Shown: piece by piece, positions 1-9,745 of the stretch | Position numbering within the stretch: position 1 is the stretch's first letter | How the letters are laid out: every line of letters starts with the position of its first letter | Source of the DNA: CAVYXK01 sp963772445 | GTDB taxonomy: Bacteria; Pseudomonadota; Alphaproteobacteria; Acetobacterales; Acetobacteraceae | Reading direction: 5' to 3' | NCBI GenBank assembly: GCA_963772445.1 | Contig: CAVYXK010000016.1 | Span: 372,001 to 436,000, forward strand | DNA length: 64,000 nt | Notes under the pieces: generated by a model | The model's input: the letters and a program-made list of their open reading frames with translations, nothing else | Told to the model about the DNA's origin: nothing | Databases searched by the model: none | Position numbers and translations under genes: made by a program

Positions 1-186
1 CGCCATCCGCCCATATCCGTCCGCCGCCCCGGTCACCACGCCCTCGAACAGCCCCAGCACACAGCGCATGCCGGGGATCCGGTCGAGCGCGGCGACGAAA
101 TGCATCTCCGAGGTGCCGGGATTGGCGAAACACGTATCGACGCCGCTGGCCAGCAGCGTGTGAACAAGGGATTCGGCGCCGTTCAT
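1..186 (-). CDS. TPP-dependent enzyme, N-terminal part (acetolactate-synthase-like)
   Basis: An ATG at 186 on the minus strand opens a frame that runs 62 codons off the left edge. It begins MNGAESLVHTLLASGVDTCF, then FANPGTSEMHF and later FEGVVTGAADGYGRM. This is the start of the PYR domain of thiamine-diphosphate enzymes (acetolactate synthase, benzoylformate decarboxylase and relatives), with the cofactor-activating Glu in the FEGVVTGAA stretch. The substrate cannot be told from the N-terminus alone. No neighbouring gene is visible to help, because the gene points out of the window. Confidence 0.8.
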   Translation of the reverse strand, partial: MNGAESLVHTLLASGVDTCFANPGTSEMHFVAALDRIPGMRCVLGLFEGVVTGAADGYGRMA

Positions 187-553
187 CTTTCAGGTGCTCC
201 GATCGGATGGGAACGCCAGACTGCCTGCGCCTACCCTCGCCGACAATCACCCGTTGGGGAGTGCGTCAGTCTGATTTTTTGCGGTGGGCGGCAAGCCGAC
301 ATTGGGCGACCTGCGAACCAGCCACTGGCATCGACCCTTCGCGGATATTCGTGCCGGACTGCCGAATGTCAGGTGTTCGCCGAAAGCTGCTTCCAGCGAT
401 TTCGGGAAGAAAGCAGACGAGTCCGCGTGCGCCGTCCGGGGCGAGAAGCGACCATACGGTTTTGGTGGCGGAAGCTTTACGAAGATCCGCAAGGATGCCG
501 GGAACGCCCGTGCACTATGTCGCACCCAGCCGTTGCCAATGGGCGTAAATCCG
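187..553. other. Intergenic, no gene recognised
   Basis: This 367-bp gap lies between the TPP enzyme start and the end of the LysR gene. Open frames exist on both strands, but none has a ribosome site or a recognisable family. The stretch reads like extragenic repeat material. Confidence 0.4.
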
Positions 554-1456
554 TTACGACGCCACGGTCTCGACAACGAAATCCACGAACGCCCGCACCT
601 TCGCCGGGGGCAGATGCCGGGACGGATAGTATGCGTACAGCGGAAACCGCTCCTCGGCCCAATCCGGCAGCACCTGCACCAGCGCCCCGCTGGCGAGCAT
701 GGGAGCCAGCCCGAGTTCGATCGTCTGGGCGATGCCGTTGCCCCCCGCGCACAACGCCAGCTTGGTCGCCAGGTCATTCACCACCAGCCGCCCGCGCGCC
801 TTGATCGCGACAACCTCGGCACCGCGACGGAACTCCCAATCGAACGGCCGCCCGGTCACCGGGTCTCGGAACATCAGGCATTCGTGCCGTTCCAGGTCAC
901 GCGGATGCTCCGGCGCGCCATGCCTGGCGAGATAGCCCGGCGCCGCACACGTCAGGATGCGCGTCTCCAGCAGCTTGCGGGCCACCAGCCCCGAAAGTCC
1001 CGGTTCGCCGAACCGAACCGCGGCGTCGAAACCTTCGGAAATCAACTCGCCCAGCGTGTCGCGCACCACCAGTTCAATTGACAGAGCGGGGTGTTTTTCC
1101 AGGAACCCCGGCAACGCCGGCGCCAGCACCAGCCGAGCGACCCATGGATCAAGATTCACCCGCAGCCGCCCGCGCACCGACGAAACCGCGCCGGCCGACT
1201 CGGACGCAGCGTCCTCCAGTCCCGCCAGCAACGGCATTACCTGGGCGTGGAACCGGCGACCCTCGTCGGTCAACGTCACTGCCCGCGGCGTTCGGTCGAA
1301 CAGCCGCACACCCACCCGCCCCTCCAACCGCGCCACCGCTCGGCTGACGCCCGAGGGTGTTAAACCCACCGCTTCCCCAGCGCGGATGAAGCTGCCGCTT
1401 TCCACCACGGCGCTGAGCACACTGATCCCGGCGAGCAGTCTGCTATCGAAGGGCAT
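554..1456 (-). CDS. LysR-family transcriptional regulator
   Basis: 300 residues, the normal length for LysR regulators. Residues about 5-65 form the winged helix-turn-helix (AGEAVGLTPSGVSRAVARLE, then RLFDRTPRAVTLTDEG). The rest is the two-lobed effector-binding domain, ending in the usual YAYYPSRHLPPAKVRAF type tail. It is divergent from an SDR gene with a 98-bp intergenic space, the standard layout in which a LysR protein controls its neighbour. The inducer is unknown. Confidence 0.92.
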   Translation of the reverse strand: MPFDSRLLAGISVLSAVVESGSFIRAGEAVGLTPSGVSRAVARLEGRVGVRLFDRTPRAVTLTDEGRRFHAQVMPLLAGLEDAASESAGAVSSVRGRLRVNLDPWVARLVLAPALPGFLEKHPALSIELVVRDTLGELISEGFDAAVRFGEPGLSGLVARKLLETRILTCAAPGYLARHGAPEHPRDLERHECLMFRDPVTGRPFDWEFRRGAEVVAIKARGRLVVNDLATKLALCAGGNGIAQTIELGLAPMLASGALVQVLPDWAEERFPLYAYYPSRHLPPAKVRAFVDFVVETVAS

Positions 1457-1554
1457 GATGACCTCCAGTCACTGTAAAATGGACCAGAATGCGTTGGTAT
1501 CAAAGTAGGCAGGCGCCGAAATACCTGACGGTCGCAACCGACGGAGACACAGTC

Positions 1555-2271
1555 ATGACATTGAACGGCAAACGGATCGTGGTGCTGGGCGGCAGTTCCG
1601 GCATCGGCTTGGCGACGGCCCAGGCAGCGCTAAGAGAAGGGGCGTCCGTCGTTATCGCCTCCAGCCAGCAGGTCCGCGTGGAGCAGGCCCTGAGCACACT
1701 CCCCAGTGCGGAGGGCTATGCCGTGGACCTCACTGATGCCGCGGCGGTGGAGGCCTTCTTCGCCCGCATCGGCGCCTTCGACCACTTGGTGTTCACCGCA
1801 GGCGAATCCCTTCAACTCGGCCCCCTGGCGAGCACCGACCTGGAAAACGCCCGCCAGTTCTTCAACCTGCGCTACTGGGGCGCCTATCTCGCCGCCAAGT
1901 TTGCTATCGGCAGCATCCGCGAGGGCGGCTCGATTGTCTTCACCTCCGGAATCGCCGGCCAGCGGCCCCACACCGGCTGGGCCTTGGGTGCAAGCATCAC
2001 CAGCGCCATGGAGGGACTCACCCGTGCCCTGGCCGTCGAACTGGCGCCGATCCGCGTCAACATCGTCTCTCCTGGTGTGGTAAAGACCCCGCTCTGGTCG
2101 GCCATGCCGGAGGCCGACCGTGAAGCGCTCTATCGCCAGATGGAACAAAACCTCCTGGTCGGACACGTCGGTGAACCGGAGGAAATCGCTGAAGCCTACC
2201 TGTACCTGATGCGCCAAACGTACGGCACCGGCCAGGTTATCGTGGTCGATGGCGGCGGGGTATTGGTGTAA
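1555..2271 (+). CDS. SDR-family NAD(P)-dependent oxidoreductase
   Basis: 238 residues from the ATG at 1555, chosen because the protein then starts at the Rossmann fold (MTLNGKRIVVLGGSSGIGLA) with a purine-rich stretch just upstream. The cofactor motif GGSSGIG is clear. The middle has FTSGIAGQRP, where the catalytic Ser is expected, and the C-terminal part has VSPGVVKTPLW and GQVIVVDGGG, all typical of classical SDRs. The usual YxxxK is not obvious: the position reads GWALGASITSA, so the active-site Tyr may be substituted, as in atypical SDRs. Probably controlled by the divergent LysR. Confidence 0.85.
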   Translation: MTLNGKRIVVLGGSSGIGLATAQAALREGASVVIASSQQVRVEQALSTLPSAEGYAVDLTDAAAVEAFFARIGAFDHLVFTAGESLQLGPLASTDLENARQFFNLRYWGAYLAAKFAIGSIREGGSIVFTSGIAGQRPHTGWALGASITSAMEGLTRALAVELAPIRVNIVSPGVVKTPLWSAMPEADREALYRQMEQNLLVGHVGEPEEIAEAYLYLMRQTYGTGQVIVVDGGGVLV

Positions 2272-2414
2272 CACTGGTCGTTCCGGTTCGGCGGCCCAGC
2301 CGCCGACCAGGACGTTGCCGTGGCAATCATTTTTGCCGCGCGTAATCTCCCCGAACGATTGGGGAGCCTCGCCATGATCGTCGTGACCAGGGAAACCCTG
2401 CCCGGCCATGCATT

Positions 2415-2640
2415 CTACGCCGCCCCGCCAGCCTCCCGCAGCGTCCTGAACCGGTCGGCGAGCCAGTCGATGAACACCCGCAGCCGCGGCGACAGGTGCT
2501 TCGCCCGCGGATAGAGCGCCGAAACCGGCGTCGGCGTGGGAGGATTGTCCGTCAGGAGCGGCACGAGGGCTCCTCTGCGGAAGTCGGCCTCTAGTCGGTA
2601 GCGAGGCGCCTGGATCACGATCGCGAGCATGAGCCGCCGG
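2415..2640 (-). pseudogene. LysR regulator, C-terminal fragment
   Basis: The minus strand reads QAPRYRLEADFRRGALVPLL, then TPTPVSALYP and SPRLRVFIDWLADRF, which is the last third of a LysR effector-binding domain. Homology stops near 2630-2640, exactly where the opposite-strand metallopeptidase begins, so the gene was cut by a rearrangement. No helix-turn-helix part is present nearby. Confidence 0.7.
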
Positions 2641-2660
2641 GCCTCGATCAGCTTGCCGCA

Positions 2661-3014
2661 ATGGCAGAGCGAGCGCTTGCCTCGATACCTCCGATATTGG
2701 CAGCGCACATGGACAATGTGAGCTTCGTGATACAGGACTGGCCGGACGATGAGCCGCTGCAAAGGCTTGGCATCCACAGCCGGTTGCGATTGCTTGGCCT
2801 CTATCGCGGCACGCCGCTGATCCAGCGCAGCGTCTGGCAGGTCGCGCGCTTCCCGAACCGCATCTTTCTCTACCGCCAACCGATCATCGAGTACGCGAGG
2901 CACACCGGCACCGACCTCGGGCACCTGGTTCGCCATGTGCTGATCCACGAGATCGCCCATCACTATGGCTACAGCGATGCCGGCATCGCCGCGCTGGAGG
3001 CGAAACCGGATTAG
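2661..3014 (+). CDS. Metallopeptidase family protein (zincin-like, DUF1025 type)
   Basis: 117 residues from ATG 2661. The zinc motif is HEIAHHYG in HVLIHEIAHHYGYSDAGIAA, and the segment RIFLYRQPIIEYA is typical of this small soluble family. The frame stays open upstream and reads PPGLDQLAAMAERAL, which matches the usual N-terminus of the family, so the original start probably lay before 2661 and may have been lost at the junction with the LysR fragment. A peptidase activity is assumed from the zincin motif only. Confidence 0.75.
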   Translation: MAERALASIPPILAAHMDNVSFVIQDWPDDEPLQRLGIHSRLRLLGLYRGTPLIQRSVWQVARFPNRIFLYRQPIIEYARHTGTDLGHLVRHVLIHEIAHHYGYSDAGIAALEAKPD

Positions 3015-3308
3015 CGGCAACTATGCCGGCGAAGCCCGGGCCGGAAGCATCGCTAGACGGGTGGTGTAGGAGCTGTGGATAAGTGGCCTGCCGGAGCGAC
3101 CCGGACACGCTCCGCCTCACTCTCCCGCCACCCCCGCCACCGCTCACCGACAGCCCCTAGGCTGAGAGGCCGCCGCCACGGCCAACCATTTCGGATGAAT
3201 GGCAATGAGATCAATTGCTTATCCTAGCCTATAGTATCCCATCATCTCCCGTGGTATACGGGCATCGCGCCAGTTTTGGCCCCCGTGGACCCCAGGGAGA
3301 TGCCCCCC

Positions 3309-4501
3309 ATGCCGCTGCCCAAGCCCGCCCTCTCGGATGCCGCGCTGCGCGCCTGGGGCCGCGATGCCCGCCGCCACGAGATCGCCGATCTGAAAGTGCC
3401 CGGCCTGATCGTGCGCGGTGAGCCGTCCGGCAATCCGACCTCCATGTCAGGCGGCGGATCGCGGGCAAGCGCGTGCGCGTCTCCCTCGGCGCCTATCCGG
3501 CAATGTCGCTCAAGACCGCCCGCGCCGCCGCGATCGACGCACTCGCTGCGTTAAATGCCGGGCGCAACCCGGCCACCGAGAAGCGCGAGGCGCAGCGACA
3601 GGCGATGGTGGAGCGGGCCGAGCCCGACACCGTGCGGGCACGCTGGCGGCAATGGCAGGACGCCCATCGCGAATGGGGCGCGCGGCATGCCGACACGGTG
3701 CACCGGCTCGGCGAGCAATACGTGCTGCCGGCGCTGGGTGGGCGCGTGCTGCGTGCGACCGTGCGCAGCGATTGGACCGGGATCATCGCTGCCATCCGGC
3801 CGCGCGTGCCCGGCCAGGCGTCGTCGCTGTATGCCGTGATTTCGAGCTTCGACAGCTTCGCCGAGGCGATGGGTTGGATCGACCACCCGCTCCTGCCCCG
3901 GCGCGGTCGCAACCATATTGCGCCCATGCCCGCGCCACGCGAGCGGGTGTTGACCGACGACGAATTGATCGCGGTCTGGCGGGCGGCTTCGCTACTGACC
4001 CCGCGCGGGCGCGCACTGGTGCGGCTGTTGATCCTGACCGGCGCTCGGTTCAACGAGATCGCCGGCATGCAGCCGGAGGAACTCGATTTCGCCGCCGGGC
4101 GCTGGACGCTGCCGGCGCAACGATCGAAGAACAAGCGCAGCTACTGTTTGCCGATCGGCCCGCTAGCGCTGCCCGAGATCGAGACGCTCATTGCCGCGCC
4201 GCGGCTGATCAATGCGAGTGCGGTCAAGGCCAGGCTCGATCAGCTTTCAGGGGTAACCGACTGGCGCCTGCACGACTTGCGCCGGACGGTGCGCACCGGC
4301 CTCGCCGGGCTGGGGACGTTACGCGAGATCGCCGAGGCATGCCTGAACCATGTCCGTGATCGCGGCGGCGTGGTCGGTGTCTATGACCGGCACAATTACA
4401 CGCCCGAGATCGCCCAGGCCATGCTGCGCTGGCACGACCGCGTGGCGGAGATCATCGACGAAGGCTCAGCTACTGCAGAGGTAATCCGGCTGCGCGCCTG
4501 A
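3309..4501 (+). pseudogene. Tyrosine recombinase (integrase), frameshifted
   Basis: The N-terminus (MPLPKPALSDAALRAWGRDA, then PGLIVRGEPSGNPT) is in one frame. From about 3443 the protein continues in another frame (HVRRRIAGKRVRVSLGAYPA). A single missing base in the run at 3441 explains the shift. The catalytic domain has R in GARFNEI, HDLRR, and LNHVRDRGG followed by VYDRHNY with the nucleophilic Tyr. It is a P4-like phage or island integrase placed at the left end of the accessory region. Start 3309 is preceded by AGGGAG. No tRNA or attachment repeat could be seen beside it. It may be inactive, or the shift may be a sequence error. Confidence 0.8.
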
Positions 4502-4508
4502 GCGGCGC

Positions 4509-5093
4509 GTGGCGCAGCGCGTCACGCTCCGGGCATGGTTCGAAAGCGCCATCGCGCCATACCGTCTGGTCGCCCACCCGCTGCCACGACACCGCCCAGG
4601 TGTCACACATGCAGACGGACGGTTCACGCCGGCACAGCCGGCGTGGTCGTCTCCCGCACAGCCGACGGCTGCCGAGCAGCAGCGCCTGGCCGCGGCGCAT
4701 GCGGAGCTGCACGAGAAGTGGGTAACCGGCGCGGTCGTGCTGTGGAGCCGTCCGACTGCAACTGCGAGGCTGAGAAGGATCGAGGCGGGCGAGACGGACA
4801 AGCGGCTAGCGCGGTTCCTCCCGTTGCTCAACCAGCTGCGCTTCCCCAGGGATCCGCCGGGCGCCTGGCACCACGATGTGCAGGTGGAAGTCGTAGCGGA
4901 CCGCACCCGCAAGAACGTCCCCAACCCCATGCTGGTTGAGGCGATCGACCGCTACCAAGCGGAGCATCCCGACGCCGGCTACGCCGAGACCACGAACGGG
5001 GTTATGGCGGAAACGGGAGCCTCTCAGAAAGCGGTGCGGGCGGCGATGAGCGCGCGTGTGGAACGCCGCCGCTGGGGACGGCCGAAGGTCTGA
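4509..5093 (+). CDS. Hypothetical protein of the integrated element
   Basis: 194 residues, starting 8 bp after the integrase stop and so probably co-transcribed with it. No family recognised. The C-terminal third has a helix-turn-helix feel (YAETTNGVMAETGASQKAVR followed by an Arg-rich tail), which would suit a small DNA-binding or excision-control role. That is inference from position and composition only. Confidence 0.6.
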   Translation: MAQRVTLRAWFESAIAPYRLVAHPLPRHRPGVTHADGRFTPAQPAWSSPAQPTAAEQQRLAAAHAELHEKWVTGAVVLWSRPTATARLRRIEAGETDKRLARFLPLLNQLRFPRDPPGAWHHDVQVEVVADRTRKNVPNPMLVEAIDRYQAEHPDAGYAETTNGVMAETGASQKAVRAAMSARVERRRWGRPKV

Positions 5094-5170
5094 AACTCTG
5101 TCGAAACAACCGAGCCGCCGCACAATTGGCTGAAAGGCGCGGAAAACCCCCAGCGGGAAATTGTGTCGTT

Positions 5171-5200
5171 AACTGTGTGGCGATTTTCAGCCACACAGTT
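5171..5200. promoter_or_regulatory. Perfect 11-bp inverted repeat (operator or hairpin)
   Basis: AACTGTGTGGC and GCCACACAGTT are perfect complements separated by 8 bases (GATTTTCA). The palindrome lies about 110 bp before the gene at 5309. The tract after it is not a clean T run, so an operator or replication-related site is at least as likely as a terminator. Confidence 0.6.
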
Positions 5201-5239
5201 TATTTCTGTTGCGTGTGTCCGCGATGTGATCAGGATGGA

Positions 5240-5312
5240 TGGCGCCTTCACCATAGGGCAGGCGCACATGAGCATCTCGATGGCGCCTCCACCACCAAGT
5301 AGGCGCACATGA
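5240..5312 (+). repeat. Duplicated start-region sequence
   Basis: ATGGCGCC(T)TCCACCA and AGGCGCACATGAGCA occur twice about 40 bp apart. The first copy's ATG (5268) opens only a 12-codon peptide. The second ATG (5309) starts the real gene. The pair looks like a small tandem duplication of the translation-start region. Confidence 0.5.
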
Positions 5313-5767
5313 GCAACGATCGCATCGCCGCCAAGCTCGAAGCAATGACCGTGGCGAACGGGTGCACCGAGGCCGAGGCCGAGGTCGCCACCAGAATGCT
5401 CATCAAGTGGCTTGATAAGCATGGCAGCAGCATCGCCCTCGCGCTCGCCAAGTGGCTTGATAAGTCTGGCAGCAACATCGCCCTCGCGGCCGATCCATGG
5501 CTTACCGTCGAGCAGCTATCCAAGCTGCTCGACTTGGCGGTTCCGACGATTTTCAAGAATGTGGCCACCGGCTGGTTGCCGATGCCGACTTATGTCGCGC
5601 CGAAGGCGCCGCGATGGCGATTGTCATGGATCATCGAGGCCCTCGATACCAAGCGCGCGCTGCCGCGCGAGGCGGCGGCTGAACGCCGCAAGGCCAAGCT
5701 TGGCAGACTGCGCACGGAGGCGCGTGCCAAAGCCGAGCACGGCGATACCGTGATGGAGACCGCCTGA
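5309..5767 (+). CDS. DUF2786-like N-terminus, small phage/plasmid protein
   Basis: 152 residues. Residues 8-30 (KLEAMTVANGCTEAEAEVAT) match the start of DUF2786 proteins and closely resemble the gene at 32255. After this comes a 15-residue in-frame tandem duplication (AKWLDKxGSxIALA, offset 45 bp). The middle (WLTVEQLSKLLDLAVPTIFK) resembles a helix-turn-helix of the AlpA/excisionase kind. Function unknown; a regulatory DNA-binding role in the element is possible. Confidence 0.65.
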   Translation: MSNDRIAAKLEAMTVANGCTEAEAEVATRMLIKWLDKHGSSIALALAKWLDKSGSNIALAADPWLTVEQLSKLLDLAVPTIFKNVATGWLPMPTYVAPKAPRWRLSWIIEALDTKRALPREAAAERRKAKLGRLRTEARAKAEHGDTVMETA

Positions 5768-5889
5768 CCCGCAACATCGCCGGTGTTGCCACCGAGCGAC
5801 GCGCGGGATCAGGCGGACCTTGAGCCGTTCGCCGTTGATATAGCGCGTTTTTCGGGCGGCACCACCGGCAAGAACCGGAGTGATCGGCC

Positions 5890-7264
5890 ATGCCGATCGA
5901 GCTGCGCCCGTATCAGGACTGTGACGTAGGGAAGCTCCGCGGTGCCTTCGCTGCCGGGCGTCGGCGCGTGCTGTATGTCCTGCCTACCGCCGGCGGCAAG
6001 ACCATCGTCTTCGCGCACGTCATCGAGGGCGCGACCCGCAAGGGCCGGCGCAGCGCGATCATCGTGCACCGGCGCGAGCTGATCCGGCAGGCATGCGCCA
6101 AGCTCGAATGGGCGGGCGTCGAGCACGGCGTCTTTGCCGCCGGCCAGGACCGCGACCACGGCGCTCCGGTCCTGGTGGTTTCGGTGCAGACGGCGGTTCG
6201 CCGGCTCGGCCGCCTCCCCCGGTTCGATTTCATTGTCCCCGACGAGGCGCACCACGCGCGCGCCGAGAGCTGGATCCGGCTGCTGGCCGAATGGCCGGAC
6301 GCGAAGGTGCTCGGCTGCACCGCGACGCCGGCACGGACGGACGGCAAGAGCCTCGGCGTCGATGCCGGCGGCATCTTCGATGCGCTGGTGATGGGCGCCA
6401 CCGTCGCCGAGCTGCAGAAGGACGGCTGGCTGGCGAAGACGCGCTGCTTCGTCCCGGCACGGCTGATCGACACCAGCGGCCTCAGGACCCGCCTAGGCGA
6501 TTACGAGCTCGGCGCGCTGGCGGAGCGGGCCTCCGCCGTCACCGGCGACGCAGTTGTTGAATACCGCCGCCACGCCGACCACCAACCCGCCATCGCCTAC
6601 GGCTGCACCGTCGCCCATGCCGAGGCGATCGCGGATGCCTTCCGCAATGCTGGATACCGTTCCGCATGCGTCCACGGCGGCACCCCGACACCCTTGCGGG
6701 ACGGCATGATCGCGGGGGTGGGGGATGGCGGTATCGAGGTCCTGACCGCATGCGACCTGATCAGCGAAGGGCTCGACGTGCCGAATGTCGGCGCGGTGAT
6801 CCTGCTGCGGCCGACCAAAAGCCTTGTCCTTGCCATGCAGCAGATCGGCCGGGGAATGCGACCCTCGCCGGGCAAGGATCATCTCGTCGTCCTCGATCAC
6901 GCCGGCAACCTTCTCAAACACGGCCTGCCCGAGACGCCGCGCGCGTGGACACTTGACGGCGCGCCGGAGAAGCCGCCGGGGGAGACATCGCCGCCGGGCT
7001 GGCGCTGCGAAGCCTGCGGCTGTCTCAACGATCTCGATAGTTGGGAATGTGAGGAATGCGGCGCAGCGCGTCCGCAGCCTCGCCGCCGGCCGCCAGGCGT
7101 GGCGCCAGGCCGGCTTGCCGAGATCACCGCCGACTATTTCGAGCGCATCACTCGGCTGCCCGCGCACTCGGCGCAGCGAGCGCGAGCTGCGCGCCTATGC
7201 CCGCGCCCACGGCTTCAAGCCAGGCTGGGTCTGGCACCGGTTGCAGGAGCAACAGTATGAATAA
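5890..7264 (+). CDS. DEAD/DEAH-box helicase, phage type
   Basis: About 457 residues. Superfamily 2 motifs are in order: PTAGGKT (Walker A), PDEAHH (motif II), CTATPARTDGK (motif III), then a helicase C domain with SEGLDVPNVG and QQIGRGMRPS (motif VI). A zinc-ribbon-like CEACGC...CEECG follows near residue 375. The last 35 residues fit the family only after a +1 shift near 7155, giving ELRAYARAHGFKPGWVWHRL and a stop at 7264. Without the shift the frame stops at 7260. The next gene overlaps the end. It probably unwinds DNA during replication of the element. Confidence 0.85.
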
Positions 7265-8480
7265 CCCCGCATCAGATGCCGGGCCTGCACCCGCCTGGGT
7301 CAATGCCTCCATGCGGTTCACCGGCTTCGTCGATGCCAAGGCGCTGCGCAAGCTCGACCAGGTGTTGTCGCCGCGCGCACTGGCCGTGCTGATCCGCGAC
7401 ACTCACGCGGCGAAGAAAGAACTGCTGCCATGGTTGAAGCTCGCGACCTTCGGTGACAAGCGAAGCGAGAAGAACAGCCTGCGCCATGACGACAATCTGC
7501 TCGAACTGACCGGGGTCGAGGCGGATTACGACGGCGCGCTCGGACATCTGGGTAAGCCGTTCGACCTCGCTGCGGCGCGGGATGCGCTGAAAGGGCGCAA
7601 CGTCCGGGCTATCCTCTACACCAGCCCAAGCCACATACGCGTGACGGGAAGCAACCCACAGGGCGGCCCGCGCTGGCGCGTGCTCGCGTTGTTCTCCGCG
7701 CCGGTGGAGAGGATCGAGCACTCGGCGATGATCGGCCGGCTCGCCGGCATCTTCGCCGAGAAGGGCTGCACCTTCTCCCGCGAGAGCTTCACGTTGTCGC
7801 AAGCCTACTATTACGGCTACGTCGATGGCGCCACACAGCATCGCGTGCTGCTGCTCGACGGTGATCCGCTCGACCAGCGGCAGGACCTTGACGAGATCGC
7901 GGTCGGCAAGCCGTCGCTCGCGGAGAAGCCGAGACCCGACGGCGAGACGGGGGACGGGCTCGACGAGCTGCTCGCCGCCATCGTCTCCGGCGCAAACTAT
8001 CATGAGGCGACCACCAGGCTCGCCGGCGCGTGGGCTGCACAGCGCAAGCCGCTGGGCGACGCGCTACTGCTGATCCAGTCGGCCTTTCGCATGGTGCCCG
8101 AGGCGCAGCGCGATGCCCGCTGGCAGGCCCGTTACGACGACGTAGGGCGCTGCGTGCGCGGGGTTTACCACAAACATCTACATCCCACTCCGAACGCCCC
8201 GCCGCTGCGTCTGCGGGAGCCGGCCGGTGTCCTGGACACCAGACGGTACGCGCTGAAGGCGGTGCAGCACGCGCAAGTGCGGCTGACCGAGGCTCTGGCT
8301 GAGGAAAGCGAGGCACTACTGCGGGTGGAAGCCCGCGCGCTTGCCCGTTTCGTCCAAAACGACCTGTTAACGCTCCGCGAGGCCCGCGACGGGCTGCTTG
8401 ATATAGCGGTCGCCCGAGGGCTCAGTGTCGAGCTGGTCTTCTCCATCCTCTCGCTTGCACTTGAAAGGAGTATCAGATGA
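7257..8480 (+). CDS. Primase-like replication protein
   Basis: 407 residues from ATG 7257, which overlaps the helicase end, so translation is probably coupled. The stretch LTGVEADYDGALGHLGKPFD, then RAILYTSPSH and PRWRVLALFSAP, is the pattern of archaeo-eukaryotic-type primase domains in phage and plasmid replication proteins, with acidic residues in VEADYD as candidate metal ligands. The C-terminal half is helical. It lies between a helicase and a RepA-like ATPase, as expected for a replication module. Enzyme activity is inferred from pattern and context. Confidence 0.7.
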   Translation: MNNPASDAGPAPAWVNASMRFTGFVDAKALRKLDQVLSPRALAVLIRDTHAAKKELLPWLKLATFGDKRSEKNSLRHDDNLLELTGVEADYDGALGHLGKPFDLAAARDALKGRNVRAILYTSPSHIRVTGSNPQGGPRWRVLALFSAPVERIEHSAMIGRLAGIFAEKGCTFSRESFTLSQAYYYGYVDGATQHRVLLLDGDPLDQRQDLDEIAVGKPSLAEKPRPDGETGDGLDELLAAIVSGANYHEATTRLAGAWAAQRKPLGDALLLIQSAFRMVPEAQRDARWQARYDDVGRCVRGVYHKHLHPTPNAPPLRLREPAGVLDTRRYALKAVQHAQVRLTEALAEESEALLRVEARALARFVQNDLLTLREARDGLLDIAVARGLSVELVFSILSLALERSIR

Positions 8481-9745
8481 CAGACAAGGAGATCGACCTC
8501 GGCGTGTTCGGCACCATGTCTGAAGAGGAAGTGAAGTATTGGCGCGAGCGCGAGCGCCGCTATCGGGAGAGCGGGTATCACGACCCGCTGATCACAGACA
8601 TGCATGGCTTCAAGTGTCCGCGGACGGAGCTGCCGCCGCGGCCATGGCTGGTGCGCGGGCTGCTGATGGCAGGCTACGTCACCATGATCATCGGCGCCCC
8701 CGATCAGGGCAAAAGCCTGCTGGCGATCATGTGGGCGGTCTGCGTCGCCTCGGGGCGCGGCTGGGGGGACTTCCGCCCGGAAGGCTCCGGCAAGGTGATG
8801 CTGTGCCTGGCAGAAGAAGACTGGCTTGAGCAAGACCGCCGCTTCTACGCCGCCTGCGATGCCACTGGCGCGCCCGAAACGGCGGTCACCGACAACGTCG
8901 TCCGCTTCGCCATCCGGCGCAACCAACCGCTGTTTACGCTCGACCCGGACACGCGAGAGGTCGTTCCGACCCAAGCCTGGGAGAAGGTCGTCGAGCTGGT
9001 TGAGACGGAGCGACCGACCCTGCTGGTATTCGATCCAATGGCCGAGTTTCACGCCTGCGAGGAAAACCAGAACGCGCAGATGAAGGCGGTGGTCGCGCAT
9101 CTGCGCGACATCGCCCGCGCCAACAAGCTCGCCGCCGTGCTGATCCATCACACCAAGAAGGGCGAGCATGAGCCGGGCGACCTGGAGGCGTCGCGCGGCG
9201 CCAGTGCGATCGGTGCGGCGGCCAGGTTCGCGGTCGAGGTCACCACGATGACCACCGCCGAGGCCAAACGGTTCGGATTGCCCGAGGAGCGCCGGCGGTT
9301 CTTCTTCCGGGTAGACAACGCGCGCGCCGCCTACGCGCCGCCGGCCGAGCATGCCGAATGGTTCGAAAAGAGCGGCTTCGAAATCGGCCCGGCCAAGGAC
9401 AGCACGCCGGCACTCGTGCCGTGGACGGCGCCCAAGGCGGTTCCGCCCTCGGATGCCGTGCTGGACCGCCTGGTGGACGGGATCGCCACGGGCTACATCG
9501 ACCCGGACACCAATGAGCTGATGCCGTGGTCGCCGCAGCTTGGCGGACCGTCGGCCCGCTCCGTGCACGTACTGCTCACGCGCGAAGGGCTCGACCCGCC
9601 GTCGATGCGGCTCGCCCTCAAGCTGCTGCGGGATGACCGCGGCGTCGAGGAAGTCCCCTTCCGCGACCCTCACCGCCATCTGCGCAAAGGACTTCGTACC
9701 GCCGACGGCAAGCCGGCGGGCGTCTCATGGGAAGCGACACCCTGA
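8477..9745 (+). CDS. RepA-like AAA ATPase (RecA/DnaB-fold helicase)
   Basis: 422 residues, ATGA overlap with the primase gene. Walker A is GAPDQGKS (near residue 75) and Walker B is LLVFDPMAEF. IHHTKKGEHEPGDLEASRGA matches the loop after the motif-3 His in hexameric RepA/AAA_25 ATPases. The C-terminal 120 residues are likely a DNA-binding winged helix. It probably acts as the replicative helicase or loader of the element. Confidence 0.82.
   Translation: MTDKEIDLGVFGTMSEEEVKYWRERERRYRESGYHDPLITDMHGFKCPRTELPPRPWLVRGLLMAGYVTMIIGAPDQGKSLLAIMWAVCVASGRGWGDFRPEGSGKVMLCLAEEDWLEQDRRFYAACDATGAPETAVTDNVVRFAIRRNQPLFTLDPDTREVVPTQAWEKVVELVETERPTLLVFDPMAEFHACEENQNAQMKAVVAHLRDIARANKLAAVLIHHTKKGEHEPGDLEASRGASAIGAAARFAVEVTTMTTAEAKRFGLPEERRRFFFRVDNARAAYAPPAEHAEWFEKSGFEIGPAKDSTPALVPWTAPKAVPPSDAVLDRLVDGIATGYIDPDTNELMPWSPQLGGPSARSVHVLLTREGLDPPSMRLALKLLRDDRGVEEVPFRDPHRHLRKGLRTADGKPAGVSWEATP

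Noticed and set aside
1630..2661. 343-residue minus-strand frame across the SDR gene
   Set aside because: It is antisense to a gene with clear SDR motifs and has no family of its own.
3015..3308. tRNA gene or attachment site beside the integrase
   Set aside because: No cloverleaf or T-loop sequence could be found, and no matching repeat was seen at the other end of the accessory region.
8165..9679. 504-residue minus-strand frame
   Set aside because: Antisense to the RepA-like ATPase with Walker motifs; low-complexity Arg/Gly composition.
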